A stretch of DNA of 64,000 bases from an uncultured bacterium. Lineage in GTDB: Bacteria; Planctomycetota; UBA8742; UBA2392. Shown piece after piece: positions 27,441 through 37,500 of the stretch. Position numbers and translations under genes: made by a program. The notes under the pieces were generated by a model. The model did no database searches. It was not told the DNA's origin and was given only the letters and a program-made list of their open reading frames with translations. Every line of letters starts with the position of its first letter. Within the stretch, counting starts at the first letter, position 1. Location of the stretch: positions 124,001-188,000 of the forward strand of contig CALLQI010000005.1 of assembly GCA_938014885.1 (NCBI GenBank). Direction: 5' to 3'.

Positions 27441-27968
27441 ATGCCACAGCGGCTTGCGGTCTATCCAGGCACGTTCGACCCCGTCACCAACGGCCACCTG
27501 GACGTCATTCGCCGTGGCGCGGACCTGTTCGAGACGCTGGTTGTCGCCTGCGCCGTCAACATCTCCAAGTCGCCGCTGTTCAGCCTGGCTGAGCGCATTG
27601 AGCTGTTAAAGCAAGTCACCCGCGACATCCCCAACGTCCGCGTCGAAAGCTTCGAAGGCATGGTCGTTGACTACGTGCGCGGACTGAAGGGACGCGTGAT
27701 CCTGCGCGGCCTGCGCACCTTCAGCGACTACGAAAACGAAGTGCAGATGGCCTACGCCAACCGCACCTTCGCGCCCGAAATCGAAACTGTGTTCGTTTGT
27801 GCCAGCCTGGACGAAAGCTTCATCTCATCGCGGCTCATCCGCGAGGCCGCCGCGTTGGACGGCGAAATCGGCAAGTTCGTGCCCAAGGTCGTCCAGAAGG
27901 CCCTAAAGGCAAAGACCCGCGCCCTCAAAGACGAAGTGGACGCTGCACTCAAGGGCCGCAGCAAGTAG
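27441..27968 (+). CDS. coaD: phosphopantetheine adenylyltransferase (CoaD)
   Basis: ATG 27441 with AGGAGGG just upstream gives 175 residues, slightly longer than the usual 160. CoaD joins 4-phosphopantetheine to ATP to make dephospho-CoA. Landmarks are YPGTFDPVTNGHLDVI with the HxGH-type nucleotidyltransferase motif (here GHLD), VILRGLRTFSDYENEVQMA, and SSRLIREAA at the position of the ISSTxVR loop. It is followed 9 nt later by holA, a possible operon. The C-terminal Lys-rich tail is an extension. Confidence 0.96.
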   Translation: MPQRLAVYPGTFDPVTNGHLDVIRRGADLFETLVVACAVNISKSPLFSLAERIELLKQVTRDIPNVRVESFEGMVVDYVRGLKGRVILRGLRTFSDYENEVQMAYANRTFAPEIETVFVCASLDESFISSRLIREAAALDGEIGKFVPKVVQKALKAKTRALKDEVDAALKGRSK

Positions 27969-27977
27969 ACTGCGCCC

Positions 27978-29036
27978 ATGGCCCTGAAACCGACCCCGGC
28001 CACCGAGTTTCTGCGCGCGCCGGAAAAGCTTGCGCCGGCCCCGGTCTATGCGGTCTTCGGCCCCGAAGACTACCTGCGGCGCAAGAGCCTGAACCTGTTG
28101 CTGGATGTGTTGCGCAAACGTGGCATGGAGCCACAACGCGCCGCCGAGGACATCACCGCTGCCGGCCTGCTAGACACCCTGCGCACGCCCCCCATGTTCA
28201 GCGGCCCGGTGGCACTGGTGGTGCTGAACCAGCGCAGCGGGCCACGGCAAGAGGCCAGCACGCGCTTCAAGGAAGAATTCGTCGCCTACCTCGAAAGCCC
28301 GTCGCGCAAGAATGTGCTGGTGTTCGAGGCGCCTACTTGGGCGCGCAACCTTACCGTGCCCAAACGGGTGAGCGAAAACTTCCCCACCATCCAGTGCGAT
28401 GAACTGAAACCCTGGGACACCCGCACCTGGCAGGAAATCGCGGCCGCACATGCCGCAACGCTGGGCCTGAAGCTGGATTCGGCCGCGATGACCGCGTTGC
28501 GCGAATACACGGGCGGCAAGCTGGCCAGAGCCGCAAACGAGCTTGAGAAACTTGCGCTGCTTGCCCCGGCTGGCAAACTTACCGCCGATCATATCGCGCA
28601 GGCCTGCGGGTATGAGGGCGCAGACCTGACCTTCCCCCTATGCGACGCACTGCTGAAGGGCGACTCACGGCAGGCGCTGGCCCACGCGGCCAAGCTGGCA
28701 GGCAAGGCCGAGCTGGGGTCGGTTCTGTCGTTGCTTGCACTGCTAAGATTGCAGGTCGTGAACATGGGCCGCGCCGCGCAGGCACTGCGGCGGGGCCAAA
28801 GCGGCGATGCAGCACTAGGCGCGACCAGCGTCAGGCTGCGCGATGCGGACAAGGCAGCATTCCTGAAAACGGCCCGCACCGTGACGGCCGCGAACCTGGA
28901 AAGCGCGCTGGAAACGCTGCTGTGGGCTGATGAGCAGATGAAATCGGCGGCGCCGGACCCTGCAAATCTGCTTGTCGGCGTAGTGTCACGGCTGTGCGAT
29001 AGTTTGCACAGTGCGGAAACAGGGGCCTTGCGCTAA
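27978..29036 (+). CDS. holA: DNA polymerase III delta subunit (clamp loader)
   Basis: A 352-residue HolA homologue, ATG 27978. The delta subunit opens the beta clamp in the clamp loader. Landmarks are YAVFGPEDYLRRKSLNLLLD at the N-terminus, LVVLNQRSG, LVFEAP, the domain III TGGKLARAANELEKLALL, and ALLKGDSRQALAHAAKL in the C-terminal domain. Walker motifs are absent, as is normal for delta. It starts 9 nt after coaD and probably shares its transcript. Confidence 0.93.
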   Translation: MALKPTPATEFLRAPEKLAPAPVYAVFGPEDYLRRKSLNLLLDVLRKRGMEPQRAAEDITAAGLLDTLRTPPMFSGPVALVVLNQRSGPRQEASTRFKEEFVAYLESPSRKNVLVFEAPTWARNLTVPKRVSENFPTIQCDELKPWDTRTWQEIAAAHAATLGLKLDSAAMTALREYTGGKLARAANELEKLALLAPAGKLTADHIAQACGYEGADLTFPLCDALLKGDSRQALAHAAKLAGKAELGSVLSLLALLRLQVVNMGRAAQALRRGQSGDAALGATSVRLRDADKAAFLKTARTVTAANLESALETLLWADEQMKSAAPDPANLLVGVVSRLCDSLHSAETGALR

Positions 29037-29135
29037 CCCCTGCTCTGTGCTGTAGAATCAGAAAGTTGGCCAGAAAGAAAACCGAACGTTCATTCGTTCG
29101 TTTACACTGGACGCCTGCTCTCCGGAGAAAACACC

Positions 29136-30137
29136 TTGGTAGCCCAGTACGACGACGACGACATTGTAGAAGACTACGAAGAGGTCTCATCGGGCCAGAA
29201 TCAGGCCCGGCGCGTCGAAAGCGCCCAAGGTGGCCCCGTGCAACGCCCCGGCGACCGCCCCGTGCGGCCGTCGGACAAAGTACGCCCCGGCACCAGTAGC
29301 ATGCCAGCACTGGGTGACAAAGGCGGCAAAAGCGGTCCTCCGTCGGATCCCAATCAGCAGGGATACGATGATGGCCAGAACCCGATGGCCAAGGGCAAGG
29401 TGTCAGCCAAGCAGGCCAAGCTGATCTGGATTATCTGCATTGCCATCTGCATCCTCGGCCCGGCGGCCGTGGCCGTACACTACTTCTTCATTCGCAAACC
29501 ACCCGAGGTGCCGCAGAACACCGGCACCGCGCGCGCCAACACCACGCCCAAACCCAAAGAGCTTTCGCCGCGCCAGATTCTGGAACAGCGGTATGTGCTT
29601 GCCTGTGCAGAAAAGCGCAAGGAAGTCCAGATGTCCCGGGCCTACGACCTTCTGCTGGTCGCATGGCGGGATGCGCGAGAGGCACGCAAAGCTGCCATGG
29701 AGTCAGGCGAGGACAAAGCGCTTTTCATGAAGGCGTATGAAATGCATTTCCGCGTTGCCACGATCGAGAAGTTGATGCGGCACACGTTCAAGCCCGACCC
29801 GGACAAGATTGTTCTGGGTCCCAACGAACTTGGATCACCTTCGGACATGGAGTGGTACAAGGACGAAGATCTGCAGGACCCGGCCCAGATTCTGGCCCAG
29901 GGTTTTGAGCTTGCGGTTGCCAACATCGCCAAGCAGATCAACGAAAACAAGGTGATGATCCAGAGCAAAGCCATCGCGGGCGCCATGTGGAACGACGAGA
30001 ACTACGGGCCGCAACTCAAGAAGTGGCAGTCCGACATGATTGAAGCTGGCGAGAAAGGCATCTTCCGTCAGGAAGACCTGGATTACGTCAGTCGCCCGCC
30101 GCGCGGCCCCGATGAGCCTGCGCCGTACCTTGACTGA
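29136..30137 (+). CDS. single-pass membrane protein, acidic N-terminus
   Basis: TTG 29136 is preceded by GGAG at a good distance; no ATG fits better. The 333-residue product has a long acidic and low-complexity N-terminus (1-90). One membrane helix lies near 92-115 (LIWIICIAICILGPAAVAVHY), then a Pro/Lys linker and a helical C-terminal domain. It has no known motif. A TAGAAT hexamer lies about 83 bases upstream of the start. A strong terminator follows. Its role is unknown; the layout suggests anchoring of a helical domain. Confidence 0.75.
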   Translation: MVAQYDDDDIVEDYEEVSSGQNQARRVESAQGGPVQRPGDRPVRPSDKVRPGTSSMPALGDKGGKSGPPSDPNQQGYDDGQNPMAKGKVSAKQAKLIWIICIAICILGPAAVAVHYFFIRKPPEVPQNTGTARANTTPKPKELSPRQILEQRYVLACAEKRKEVQMSRAYDLLLVAWRDAREARKAAMESGEDKALFMKAYEMHFRVATIEKLMRHTFKPDPDKIVLGPNELGSPSDMEWYKDEDLQDPAQILAQGFELAVANIAKQINENKVMIQSKAIAGAMWNDENYGPQLKKWQSDMIEAGEKGIFRQEDLDYVSRPPRGPDEPAPYLD

Positions 30138-30140
30138 AGC

Positions 30141-30169
30141 ACGGGGGGCGTTTGCCCCCCGTTTGTTTT
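30141..30169 (+). terminator. intrinsic terminator after the membrane protein gene
   Basis: A 9-bp perfect stem, 30141-30149 with 30154-30162, GTTT loop, followed by TTGTTTT, four bases past the stop codon. Confidence 0.85.
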
Positions 30170-30277
30170 CACGCCTTATCTTTTCACGCCTTTTCATTGC
30201 AGCCGCAAGCGACGTTTGGTTCTTTAGAATGATGTGCAGGACATTTGCAGCACCGAAGCTGATCAAGGAGTCCGACG

Positions 30278-31042
30278 ATGAAGAAACTGATGCTGGCCGC
30301 GGTCTACCTGTTTGCCATCCTGGGCGTTCTGGTCACCGGCGGCGTGGGCTATGTCTACGCCACCAACGGCGAGTTGATGGACCAGTTCTGGGCCGTCAAA
30401 GATGACTTGAAGGCGATCCCAGCTGAGCGCCGCACAGAAGTTGTGGCCGAGTTGCCGGAACGCATCACGTTTGAAAAGGAAGTGCGCGAGGACCTGGGCG
30501 TGCTGCCCGCCGAACGCCAGAGTGCGCTTTACGAGCAACTTGCCAAGAGCCGCGACCAGGTGTTTGAGCAATTCAAGAAGCGCATCAAGGCTGAGGCCGA
30601 CATCGCCCGCGCCGCCCAGAAAGAGCAAAAGGGTGCGGCCGAAGTTTCCAAGGAAATCGAAAAGCAGCTCGGCAAGGTGGACGTCGGCGTAAGTCTCGGC
30701 GGCCAGCCCAAGGCCCCGGCGGCCAACAACCTGTCTGAAGTGGACAGTGCGCTCGACAACCTGTCAGTCGCGCGCGAGGCCCACGCGGCCGCGCACGACA
30801 CCTCCGACAAGCAAAAGCGCGTCAACGGCGCGATCGGCGTAATGGAAGCGCTGGACAAACTCGGCGACAAGATTGTGGCCGCGCGCAAGAAGTCGCTCAC
30901 CGAAGCCGAAAAGTCACGCCTTTCCACGGTGGTACGCGACGCCAAGAACACGCTGTTCGACACCCGCCAGACCCCGGGCCTCGTGGATCACCCGAAGTAC
31001 AAAGGCCTGAACGAAAGCATCGGTAAAAAGCTGAACCAGTAA
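30278..31042 (+). CDS. exported or anchored coiled-coil protein
   Basis: A 254-residue protein with ATG 30278 and AAGGAG upstream. A hydrophobic segment at about 4-27 is either a signal peptide or an anchor. The remainder is a long Glu/Lys/Arg-rich helical region (about 45-135), a Gly/Pro break, and a second helical region to 250. No motif is known. The preceding terminator and the following one bracket it as a single-gene unit. Confidence 0.75.
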   Translation: MKKLMLAAVYLFAILGVLVTGGVGYVYATNGELMDQFWAVKDDLKAIPAERRTEVVAELPERITFEKEVREDLGVLPAERQSALYEQLAKSRDQVFEQFKKRIKAEADIARAAQKEQKGAAEVSKEIEKQLGKVDVGVSLGGQPKAPAANNLSEVDSALDNLSVAREAHAAAHDTSDKQKRVNGAIGVMEALDKLGDKIVAARKKSLTEAEKSRLSTVVRDAKNTLFDTRQTPGLVDHPKYKGLNESIGKKLNQ

Positions 31043-31059
31043 ACTAGCAGCAAACCAAA

Positions 31060-31085
31060 GGCCCCGGCAACCGCCGGGGTCTTTC
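31060..31085 (+). terminator. intrinsic terminator
   Basis: A 9-bp stem with one G-U pair (31060-31068 with 31073-31081), AACC loop, followed by TTTCTCGTTT. It lies 18 bases after the stop of the coiled-coil gene. Confidence 0.75.
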
Positions 31086-31132
31086 TCGTTTGGGAAGCCA
31101 CGCGCGAGGCTCGGCGGAGCGCCGAGAGCCCA

Positions 31133-31594
31133 TCAATATCCGATTCCTGTGCCCCCAAGGTCCTCGTACATCACGTCCTCGACGTGGGCATTGATCTGCA
31201 GGCGCAGCAGTTCGTGATTCAGCTCGACCAGTTCCGCATCGTTGCGTGCGGCCGTTGCACTCGGACCTGTGTGCTCGAGAACAGTGGCGCGCCCAATTGC
31301 CTTGGCATAGCACGCGTCGTAGGTGCGTCGCCGTTCAGCCTGCGCGTGCCAGCGCCATACACCAGTGGCGGCGATCAGACAGCCGATCAACAACACAAAC
31401 GCCAACTCGACCGGGCCCATCCACCCATCCTCGAGGCCCAGCCATAGAACCACGGCCACGGGGACCTCCATGAAAGTCGTTGTGACCACGGCAAACACGC
31501 ACAAGGACTTTGGAGGCTCATACCGCCGCACAAGCTGACGGGCGGCATCAGGCGCGGCTGCGACTGCCTTTGCCAGGGCTGCATCCTTTGCCAC
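31133..31594 (-). CDS. small membrane protein with two helices
   Basis: A 153-residue protein, ATG 31594. A charged N-terminus of about 30 residues is followed by two hydrophobic segments (about 31-54 and 60-81), then an alanine- and glutamate-rich helical C-terminal half. No catalytic motif is seen. It starts 7 nt after the stop of the O-methyltransferase gene on the same strand, so the LRR, methyltransferase and this gene could form one transcript. The function is unknown. Confidence 0.65.
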   Translation of the reverse strand: MAKDAALAKAVAAAPDAARQLVRRYEPPKSLCVFAVVTTTFMEVPVAVVLWLGLEDGWMGPVELAFVLLIGCLIAATGVWRWHAQAERRRTYDACYAKAIGRATVLEHTGPSATAARNDAELVELNHELLRLQINAHVEDVMYEDLGGTGIGY

Positions 31595-31601
31595 GACGCC
31601 C

Positions 31602-32249
31602 CTACTCTTTCACAGCGATCCAGCAACCGTCGCCTATCGGTGCGATTACTCCGTGCAGGCCGGGCTTTCGGGCCATGTAGTCGTTGAAGCGTCGCACGGC
31701 GGCCACGCCACTTTCCTTCGGCACTTCGTCAAACAACTGGCCAAACGCGAAGGCGTTGTCGGCCATGATCAGCCCGCCCTTGCGCACGATGCGCAGGCAT
31801 TCATCCAGATAATGCGGATAGTTCTCTTTGTCGGCGTCCAGAAACGCCGCGTCGGCGCTGTTTGCCGGCATGCCCTGCAACACCTCGCAGCCGGGGCCGC
31901 GCAGCACCTTCACTTTGCCGGCCACATCGCTGCGGCTGATCCATTGCTCAGCAAAGTCGGCGTGTTTGGCCTCAAGCTCAATGCTGCGAACCTCGCCTCC
32001 CTCAGGAAGCGCACGCGCCATCTGGATCGCGCTGTAACCGAACAGCGTGCCGACTTCGACCACTTCGCGCGCGCCGTGAGCCTTCAGCACTATTTGCATC
32101 AGATTCGCCTGCGGCGCGCTGATGTTGATCGACGGGATCCCGGCCTCCTTGGCCGCGGCCCGCAAGCGTTGCAGGAACTCGTCTTCGCCGCGGGTTCGTT
32201 CGGCGACGTAATCGATGTGGCGCTGCGTAACCCGGCATTCGGAAGGCAT
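31602..32249 (-). CDS. class I SAM-dependent O-methyltransferase (family 3, catechol-type)
   Basis: ATG 32249, with CCAGGAGTGA upstream, gives 215 residues. Landmarks are EVGTLFGYSAIQMARALP (SAM motif I), SIELEAKHADFAEQ (motif II), AFLDADKENYPHYL (metal-binding Asp) and GGLIMADNAFAFG (second metal ligands). These match the catechol/caffeoyl-CoA O-methyltransferase family, divalent-metal dependent enzymes that methylate catechol-like oxygens. The substrate is unknown. The start lies two bases past the stop of the LRR gene, so the pair is likely co-translated. Confidence 0.92.
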   Translation of the reverse strand: MPSECRVTQRHIDYVAERTRGEDEFLQRLRAAAKEAGIPSINISAPQANLMQIVLKAHGAREVVEVGTLFGYSAIQMARALPEGGEVRSIELEAKHADFAEQWISRSDVAGKVKVLRGPGCEVLQGMPANSADAAFLDADKENYPHYLDECLRIVRKGGLIMADNAFAFGQLFDEVPKESGVAAVRRFNDYMARKPGLHGVIAPIGDGCWIAVKE

Positions 32250-32251
32250 CT

Positions 32252-33100
32252 TCACTCCTGGATAACCTCGCACCCGGAAAGTTCAGTCCTGAGTCGACTC
32301 ACGCCCGCGTCGGTTACGCGGCTTTTGCGCGGCAGGTGCAGATACTTCAGGCCCTTCATCTTGGCGATGTGGGGCAGGCAGGCATCGGTCAGGCCGTCGC
32401 AGCCCGGCAGTCGCAGGTCTTCCAAAGCGGGCATGGCCGCCAACAGGGCAATGCCGGCGTCCGTTACTTGCGAGCACATGCTGAGGTCAAGTTTCCTCAA
32501 CGCGGGCAGACCGGCAATCGCGCGCAGGGCCTCATCGGTCAAGTGCGGAGCGCCGTGCACGCCAAGCTCTTGAAGCCGCTGCAGTCCAGCCAGGTGGCCG
32601 CAGAATTCATCGTCGATCAGCGGGCATCGCAGCAGCCACAGGCTTTCGAGTTGCGGCATGTCCCGCACCACACGCAGGCCTTTGCTGGTCACGAGCACGC
32701 AGCCCATCAGCGAAAACTGGCGCATCTCGGCCATCCCCGCCAGGTTTGCCATGCCCTCATCGCTGACCTCAACCGACCACAGCACAAACTCGCGCAGGCC
32801 CTTGTGCTTCGCTACGTGCTGCATGCCTGCGTCGGTGACGTCGCTGTAATGTAGGTGCAGGGTCTGCAGGCCCGTGAAGCGGTCCAGCGCAGGCATGTCA
32901 GCGTCGGCAAAATTGCGCGTGACCACCAGTGTTTCGTCGGACGGCAAATCATCCAGGTCGGCCGCACTGCGCGCGGCCTGCGGCTGTCGCTGACCGCCCC
33001 ACAACATCAGCATCAGGGGCGCCAGCAGTACCAGCACCAGCGCCACTTGTAACGCGCGGTCGGCAAGGGATACCCGGTGCGTGCGGCGAGTCTCGCCCAT
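32252..33100 (-). CDS. leucine-rich repeat protein, membrane anchored
   Basis: ATG 33100 (an alternative at 33127 adds nine residues) gives 282 residues. One hydrophobic segment lies near 15-38, followed by about seven cysteine-containing LRRs with the pattern LxxLxLxxCxxVTDAGI, for example LRKLDLSMCSQVTDAGIALL. The AMN1/Cys-LRR subtype is common in planctomycete proteins. It probably binds proteins from the membrane. It is directly upstream of the O-methyltransferase on the same strand. Confidence 0.85.
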   Translation of the reverse strand: MGETRRTHRVSLADRALQVALVLVLLAPLMLMLWGGQRQPQAARSAADLDDLPSDETLVVTRNFADADMPALDRFTGLQTLHLHYSDVTDAGMQHVAKHKGLREFVLWSVEVSDEGMANLAGMAEMRQFSLMGCVLVTSKGLRVVRDMPQLESLWLLRCPLIDDEFCGHLAGLQRLQELGVHGAPHLTDEALRAIAGLPALRKLDLSMCSQVTDAGIALLAAMPALEDLRLPGCDGLTDACLPHIAKMKGLKYLHLPRKSRVTDAGVSRLRTELSGCEVIQE

Positions 33101-33165
33101 GCCGGAAGCATAGGGCTGTGTACGCAATCGCGAAAGAACTTCATCGAAGCGGCAGTGCAGGTTGC

Positions 33166-33208
33166 GTGAAAACAGCCAGGCCGCCCGCGGTAGCAGACGG
33201 CCTGGCTG
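33166..33208 (-). terminator. terminator immediately downstream of tRNA-Val
   Basis: An 11-bp perfect stem (33173-33183 with 33198-33208) is followed on the minus strand by TTTTCACG. Two bases of the right arm overlap the tRNA 3-prime end. Confidence 0.7.
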
Positions 33209-33282
33209 GTGGGCGAGCCCGGATTCGAACCGGGGACCCTCTGCTTGTAAGGCAGATGCTCTAACCGCTGAGCTACGCGCCC
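33207..33282 (-). tRNA. tRNA-Val(TAC)
   Basis: A complete cloverleaf on the minus strand, with CCA encoded at 33207-33209. The anticodon loop is CTTACAA, so the anticodon is TAC, reading GTA and probably GTG. The T arm (GGTTCGAAT with CCCGG/CCGGG) is regular. In the acceptor stem, position 6 C faces 67 U, one mismatch in an otherwise paired stem. The hairpin terminator follows directly. Confidence 0.93.
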
Positions 33283-33339
33283 CTGATCAGAAGATATCCT
33301 TGCGGACCCCGCTGCCAAGGCGCGGAACTATTTTGGGAA

Positions 33340-33349
33340 TGTTCGAACA
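33340..33349. promoter_or_regulatory. palindrome upstream of the RND adaptor gene
   Basis: TGTTCGAACA is a perfect 10-base palindrome, about 50 bases upstream of the efflux adaptor start. It could be an operator for the efflux operon. No regulator gene is adjacent, so this is speculative. Confidence 0.3.
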
Positions 33350-33398
33350 CGCCGCCGGGTCACCTTGTTAAACCGGATTGAGTCCAGATTGGGGCAAC

Positions 33399-34547
33399 AT
33401 GAGACTGCGCATCACTTTAGCCCTGCTGCCCCTGTTGATGCTGGCAGCTTGCGGCGGCGGCAATGAAGGCGGCGGCAAGCCGGCGTCTCGCGCGTTTCCC
33501 GTACAAGTCGAAGAGATCAAGGGCCAGCGAGTTGAATACGTAGTCAGCGCGATTGGCGCCCTCGAAGCCTATGAGGAAGTGCTGGTCACTGCGCGTGTTT
33601 CCGGTGTGGTTGAGAAAGTGCTCTTCCGCGAAGGCCAGACCGTAACGCCAAGTGATGTGCTGGTTGAGATTGAGCCGGCGCGCTTTCAGTACGCACACGA
33701 TGCCGCCAAATCCGCGCACGCGCAGGCAACGGCCGAGGTTTCTGAACTGAAAACCGGTCTGGACAGCCGCACGTCAGCCAATGAACGCGCGCGTGAAGCC
33801 AAACGCCCCGAGCCCTTCTCAGCCAACGAAATTCAGGCCTGGGAGTCGCGCTACGCGGCAGCCCTGGCCAACGAGTCCGTGAAGAAGGCCGAAGCCGACC
33901 AGGCCGGCCTTGACCTTGAATTCGCGCGGTTGCGCTCGCCGATCGCCGGTGAAATCCAGGAACGCAACGTGCAAACCGGCCAGTGGGTGCAGCCCGGCAC
34001 CGTGATTACGCGACTGATCAATACCGAAAAGCCGATGCAGGTTCGATTCAACGTGGGCAGCGACGAAGCATCGGCAGTCAAGCGTGGCCAGCCCGCGACC
34101 TTCACGTTGATTGGGGCCGGACGCACATACAACGCCAACATCACGTATGTCGCGGTATCGGCCGATACGTTGACTCGCATGGTGCAATGCGTCGCCGAGG
34201 TGTCCGACCCAATTGACCAGACCACAAACCTGAAGCCCGGCGACGCGGTACGGGTGACGGTGCCGGTCGGGGGACGCGACGACGCCCCCACCGTACCGGA
34301 AACAGCCGTACGCCCGAGCGAGCGGGGCTTTCTGGTGTATGTAGTAGACGGGAAGCAGGCGCGCGAACGTGTCATCGAGATTGGCCTGCGTACGCCGGAC
34401 GGCCGCATTGAAGTACGCGCCGGCCTGAAGCCCGGCGAGAAAGTGGTAATCCGCGGTGCAGACGCCCTGCGCGACGGTGTGGAAGTGAATGTCGGGGGCG
34501 CAGCAGGCGGTGCAAAGTCCGGGTCGCCACGAGGGCCCGCGCAATGA
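33399..34547 (+). CDS. RND efflux periplasmic adaptor (membrane fusion protein), lipoprotein
   Basis: ATG 33399 gives 382 residues. The signal peptide ends in the lipobox LMLAAC, so it is probably a lipoprotein of the inner-membrane periplasmic face. A lipoyl-like and coiled-coil region follows (about 50-180, including GVVEKVLFREGQTVTPSD and LRSPIAGEIQERNVQTGQWVQPG), then beta-barrel and membrane-proximal domains to the C-terminus. This is the standard HlyD/AcrA-type layout. Its TGA overlaps the ATG of the RND pump by four bases (ATGA), indicating co-translation. Substrate is not deducible. Confidence 0.95.
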   Translation: MRLRITLALLPLLMLAACGGGNEGGGKPASRAFPVQVEEIKGQRVEYVVSAIGALEAYEEVLVTARVSGVVEKVLFREGQTVTPSDVLVEIEPARFQYAHDAAKSAHAQATAEVSELKTGLDSRTSANERAREAKRPEPFSANEIQAWESRYAAALANESVKKAEADQAGLDLEFARLRSPIAGEIQERNVQTGQWVQPGTVITRLINTEKPMQVRFNVGSDEASAVKRGQPATFTLIGAGRTYNANITYVAVSADTLTRMVQCVAEVSDPIDQTTNLKPGDAVRVTVPVGGRDDAPTVPETAVRPSERGFLVYVVDGKQARERVIEIGLRTPDGRIEVRAGLKPGEKVVIRGADALRDGVEVNVGGAAGGAKSGSPRGPAQ

Positions 34548-37500
34548 AACTGACTGAACTCTGCGTTAGAAAGCCCGTCCTGGCGTGGATGATCATGGGC
34601 GCCACGATCGTGTTCGGCATTGTGGCCGCGCAGCGCATCGGCATCAGCCAGTTTCCTGATGTGGACTTTCCCACGGTCAGCGTCACGGTGAACTGGGAAG
34701 GTGCGTCGCCCGAAGCCGTCGAGCAAGACATCGTCGAGGTGCTGGAAGAAGCGCTGGTCCAGGTCGAAGGCGTAAAGACCATCAGCAGCACCGCGCGCCA
34801 GGGACGGGGTCAGGTCACCATTGAATTTGACCTGTCACGCGACATTGATGCCGCGATCCAGGACGTGCAGACCGTAATCGGCGAAGCACAACGCAACCTG
34901 CCCAACGACGTTGAGGCCCCCAGCATCCGCAAGAGTAACCCCGAAGATCGCCCCATCATGTACGTGGCGCTTTCTGGGCCGTACTCGCGGCAGCAACTGG
35001 CCGACACCGTGCGCTACCGCCTGAAAGAAAAACTCCAGACACTCAGCGGTGTCGGTGAAGTCAGCCTCGGCGGCTACCTCGAACGCAACGTACGCATCTG
35101 GGTTGATGCCGACAAGCTGGACGCCAAGGGACTTACTGTCACCGATCTCACGGGCGCCCTGCGCCGCGAACACGTTGAGCTGCCGGCCGGCCGCATCGAG
35201 ACCGTGGGCCGCGAAGTCACCGTGCGCGTGATGGGCGAAGCACTTGAGCTGGACGAGTTGCGCAACATCGTGATCCGCGAAGTGGACGGCCGGCCGGTGT
35301 ACGTCCACGACGTCGCCCTGATCGAAGACGGCTTTGAAGACGAGCGGCGCCTCAGCCGCGTCAACGGCATCCCCGCGCAGGGATTAGGCATACGCAAGCA
35401 GCGCGGCGCCAACGCCGTGGACGTCGCCAAGCAGGTGCGCGCCACGATGGACGAAATCCGCCCTACCTTGCCCGAAGGCATGGAACTGGGCGTGAACTTC
35501 GACAGCACCGTGTTTATCGAAGAGTCCGTGCACGAGATCCAGTTTGAGCTGATCGTCGCCGTGCTGTTGACCGCTTTCGTGTGCTGGATTTTCCTTGGCA
35601 GCCTCAGCAGCACGATGAACGTGATCCTGGCGATACCGATGTCGTTACTGGGCACGATCGCGATCATTTACTTCATGGGCTTCACGCTGAACACCTTCAC
35701 CCTGCTGGCGCTTGCGCTGGCCGTGGGGATCGTGGTCGACGACGCGATCATGATCATGGAGAACATCTATCGGCACGCCGAAGAGGGCGCCGACAGGCTG
35801 GCGGCTGCGCTGGGCGGCACCAAAGAAATCATGGGCGCGGCGCTGGCAAGCACCATCGCCATCTGCGCGATCTTCTTGCCCGTAGTGTTCATGGACGGCG
35901 TGATCGGCAAGTTCTTTCTGCAGTTCGGTATCACGCTTAGCCTTGCCGTGTTGTTCAGCTATGTTGAAGCCGTGACCCTGGCGCCGGCCCGGTGCGCCCA
36001 ACTACTGCGCAAAGGCGTCAAAGAGTCGCGTGGCCCTCTGGGACGTGCCATCGACAAGGGCTTTGACGGCCTCAAGAACGCTTACGCGCGCATTCTGCGG
36101 CCGACTCTGCGTATGCCGGTGCTGATTCTGGTGCTTGCGGCGGGCGTGTTTGCGGGCGCGATTTTCCTGATGCTGCGTCTGCCCAGCGAACTGGTACCCA
36201 GCCAGGACCAGAGCCGCCTGATGGTGCGCCTGAGCACGCAGGTAGGCAGCAGCCTGCAGGAATCGGACGAGTTGTTCAAGAAGGCCGAAGAGTACGTCAA
36301 TTCGCGCAAAGACGTGAACCGCGTGTTCATCATCGTCGGCGGTTTCGGCGGCGGTGAAGTGAACACGGCCAACATGTTTGTGACGCTGGTGCCGCCGGGC
36401 GAACGCGAGCAAACGCAATCGGAGGTCCAGGCTGAGTTGCGCCGTGAACTGAACAAGTTCGCCGGCATGAAAGCCGTAGTCCAGGACCTGAGTACACAGG
36501 GCTTTGCCGCGCGTCGCGGCTTTCCCGTTGAGTTCAGCATCCGCGGTCCCGACTTTGAACAGCTTGGCAGGCTGGCCGACACGATGGCCGACGAAATGCG
36601 GTCGACCGGATTAGTCGTCGACGTGGACACGGACTACCAGGTGGGCCAGCCGGAATTGCGCATCGTGCCCGACCGCGACAAAGCCGCCGACCTTGGCGTA
36701 CCAATGGAAGACGTCGCGGTCACCTTGAACTCGCTGGTCGGCGGTGTGCGCGTCGGCAAATTCAGCAGCGATGGCCGTCGCCTGGATGTGCGGCTGCGCC
36801 TGCTCGCGGAGCAACGCAAGAGCCCGCAGGACATTGATCGACTGCGCGTGCGCCTTCCCGACGGCCGACGCATTCCGCTAAGCACGCTGGTGACACAGGA
36901 GGAGCGCCCGGTCCTGCAGAGCATCATGCGCCAGGACCGCGAGCGTAGCGTTTCGGTGTTCGCTAACATCGCGCCCGGCCACACACAAAATGAAGCGCTG
37001 GATGCCGTGAAGGCGCTGCAGGCCAAGATGCCTGAGGGCTATCGCATCGTGATGAGCGGCGCGAGTGTCGAGTACGAGCAATCGTTCACGAGCCTGATCT
37101 TTGCGCTGCTGATGGGCATCCTGGTGGCCTACATGGTGCTGGCTGGCCAGTTCAACAGTTTCTTCCACCCGATCACCGTGTTGACGATCGTGCCGCTTAG
37201 CATTGCGGGTGCTGCGCTGGCGCTGTGGGCGGCCAACCAGACGCTGAACATCTTCAGCATGATCGGCCTGCTGCTGCTGCTGGGCATTGCCAAGAAGAAC
37301 TCGATCATCCTTGTGGACTACGCAAATCAGTTGCGCCTCAAAGGCCTGACCGCCAAAGAGGCCATGCTGCAGGCCGGCCCGATCCGTCTGCGCCCGATCA
37401 TGATGACCAGCATCGCGACGATGATGGCTGCGGTGCCTGCCGCGCTTGCCCTTGGACCCGGGGGCGAAATCCGGCGCCCGATGGCTTTGGGCGTTATCGG

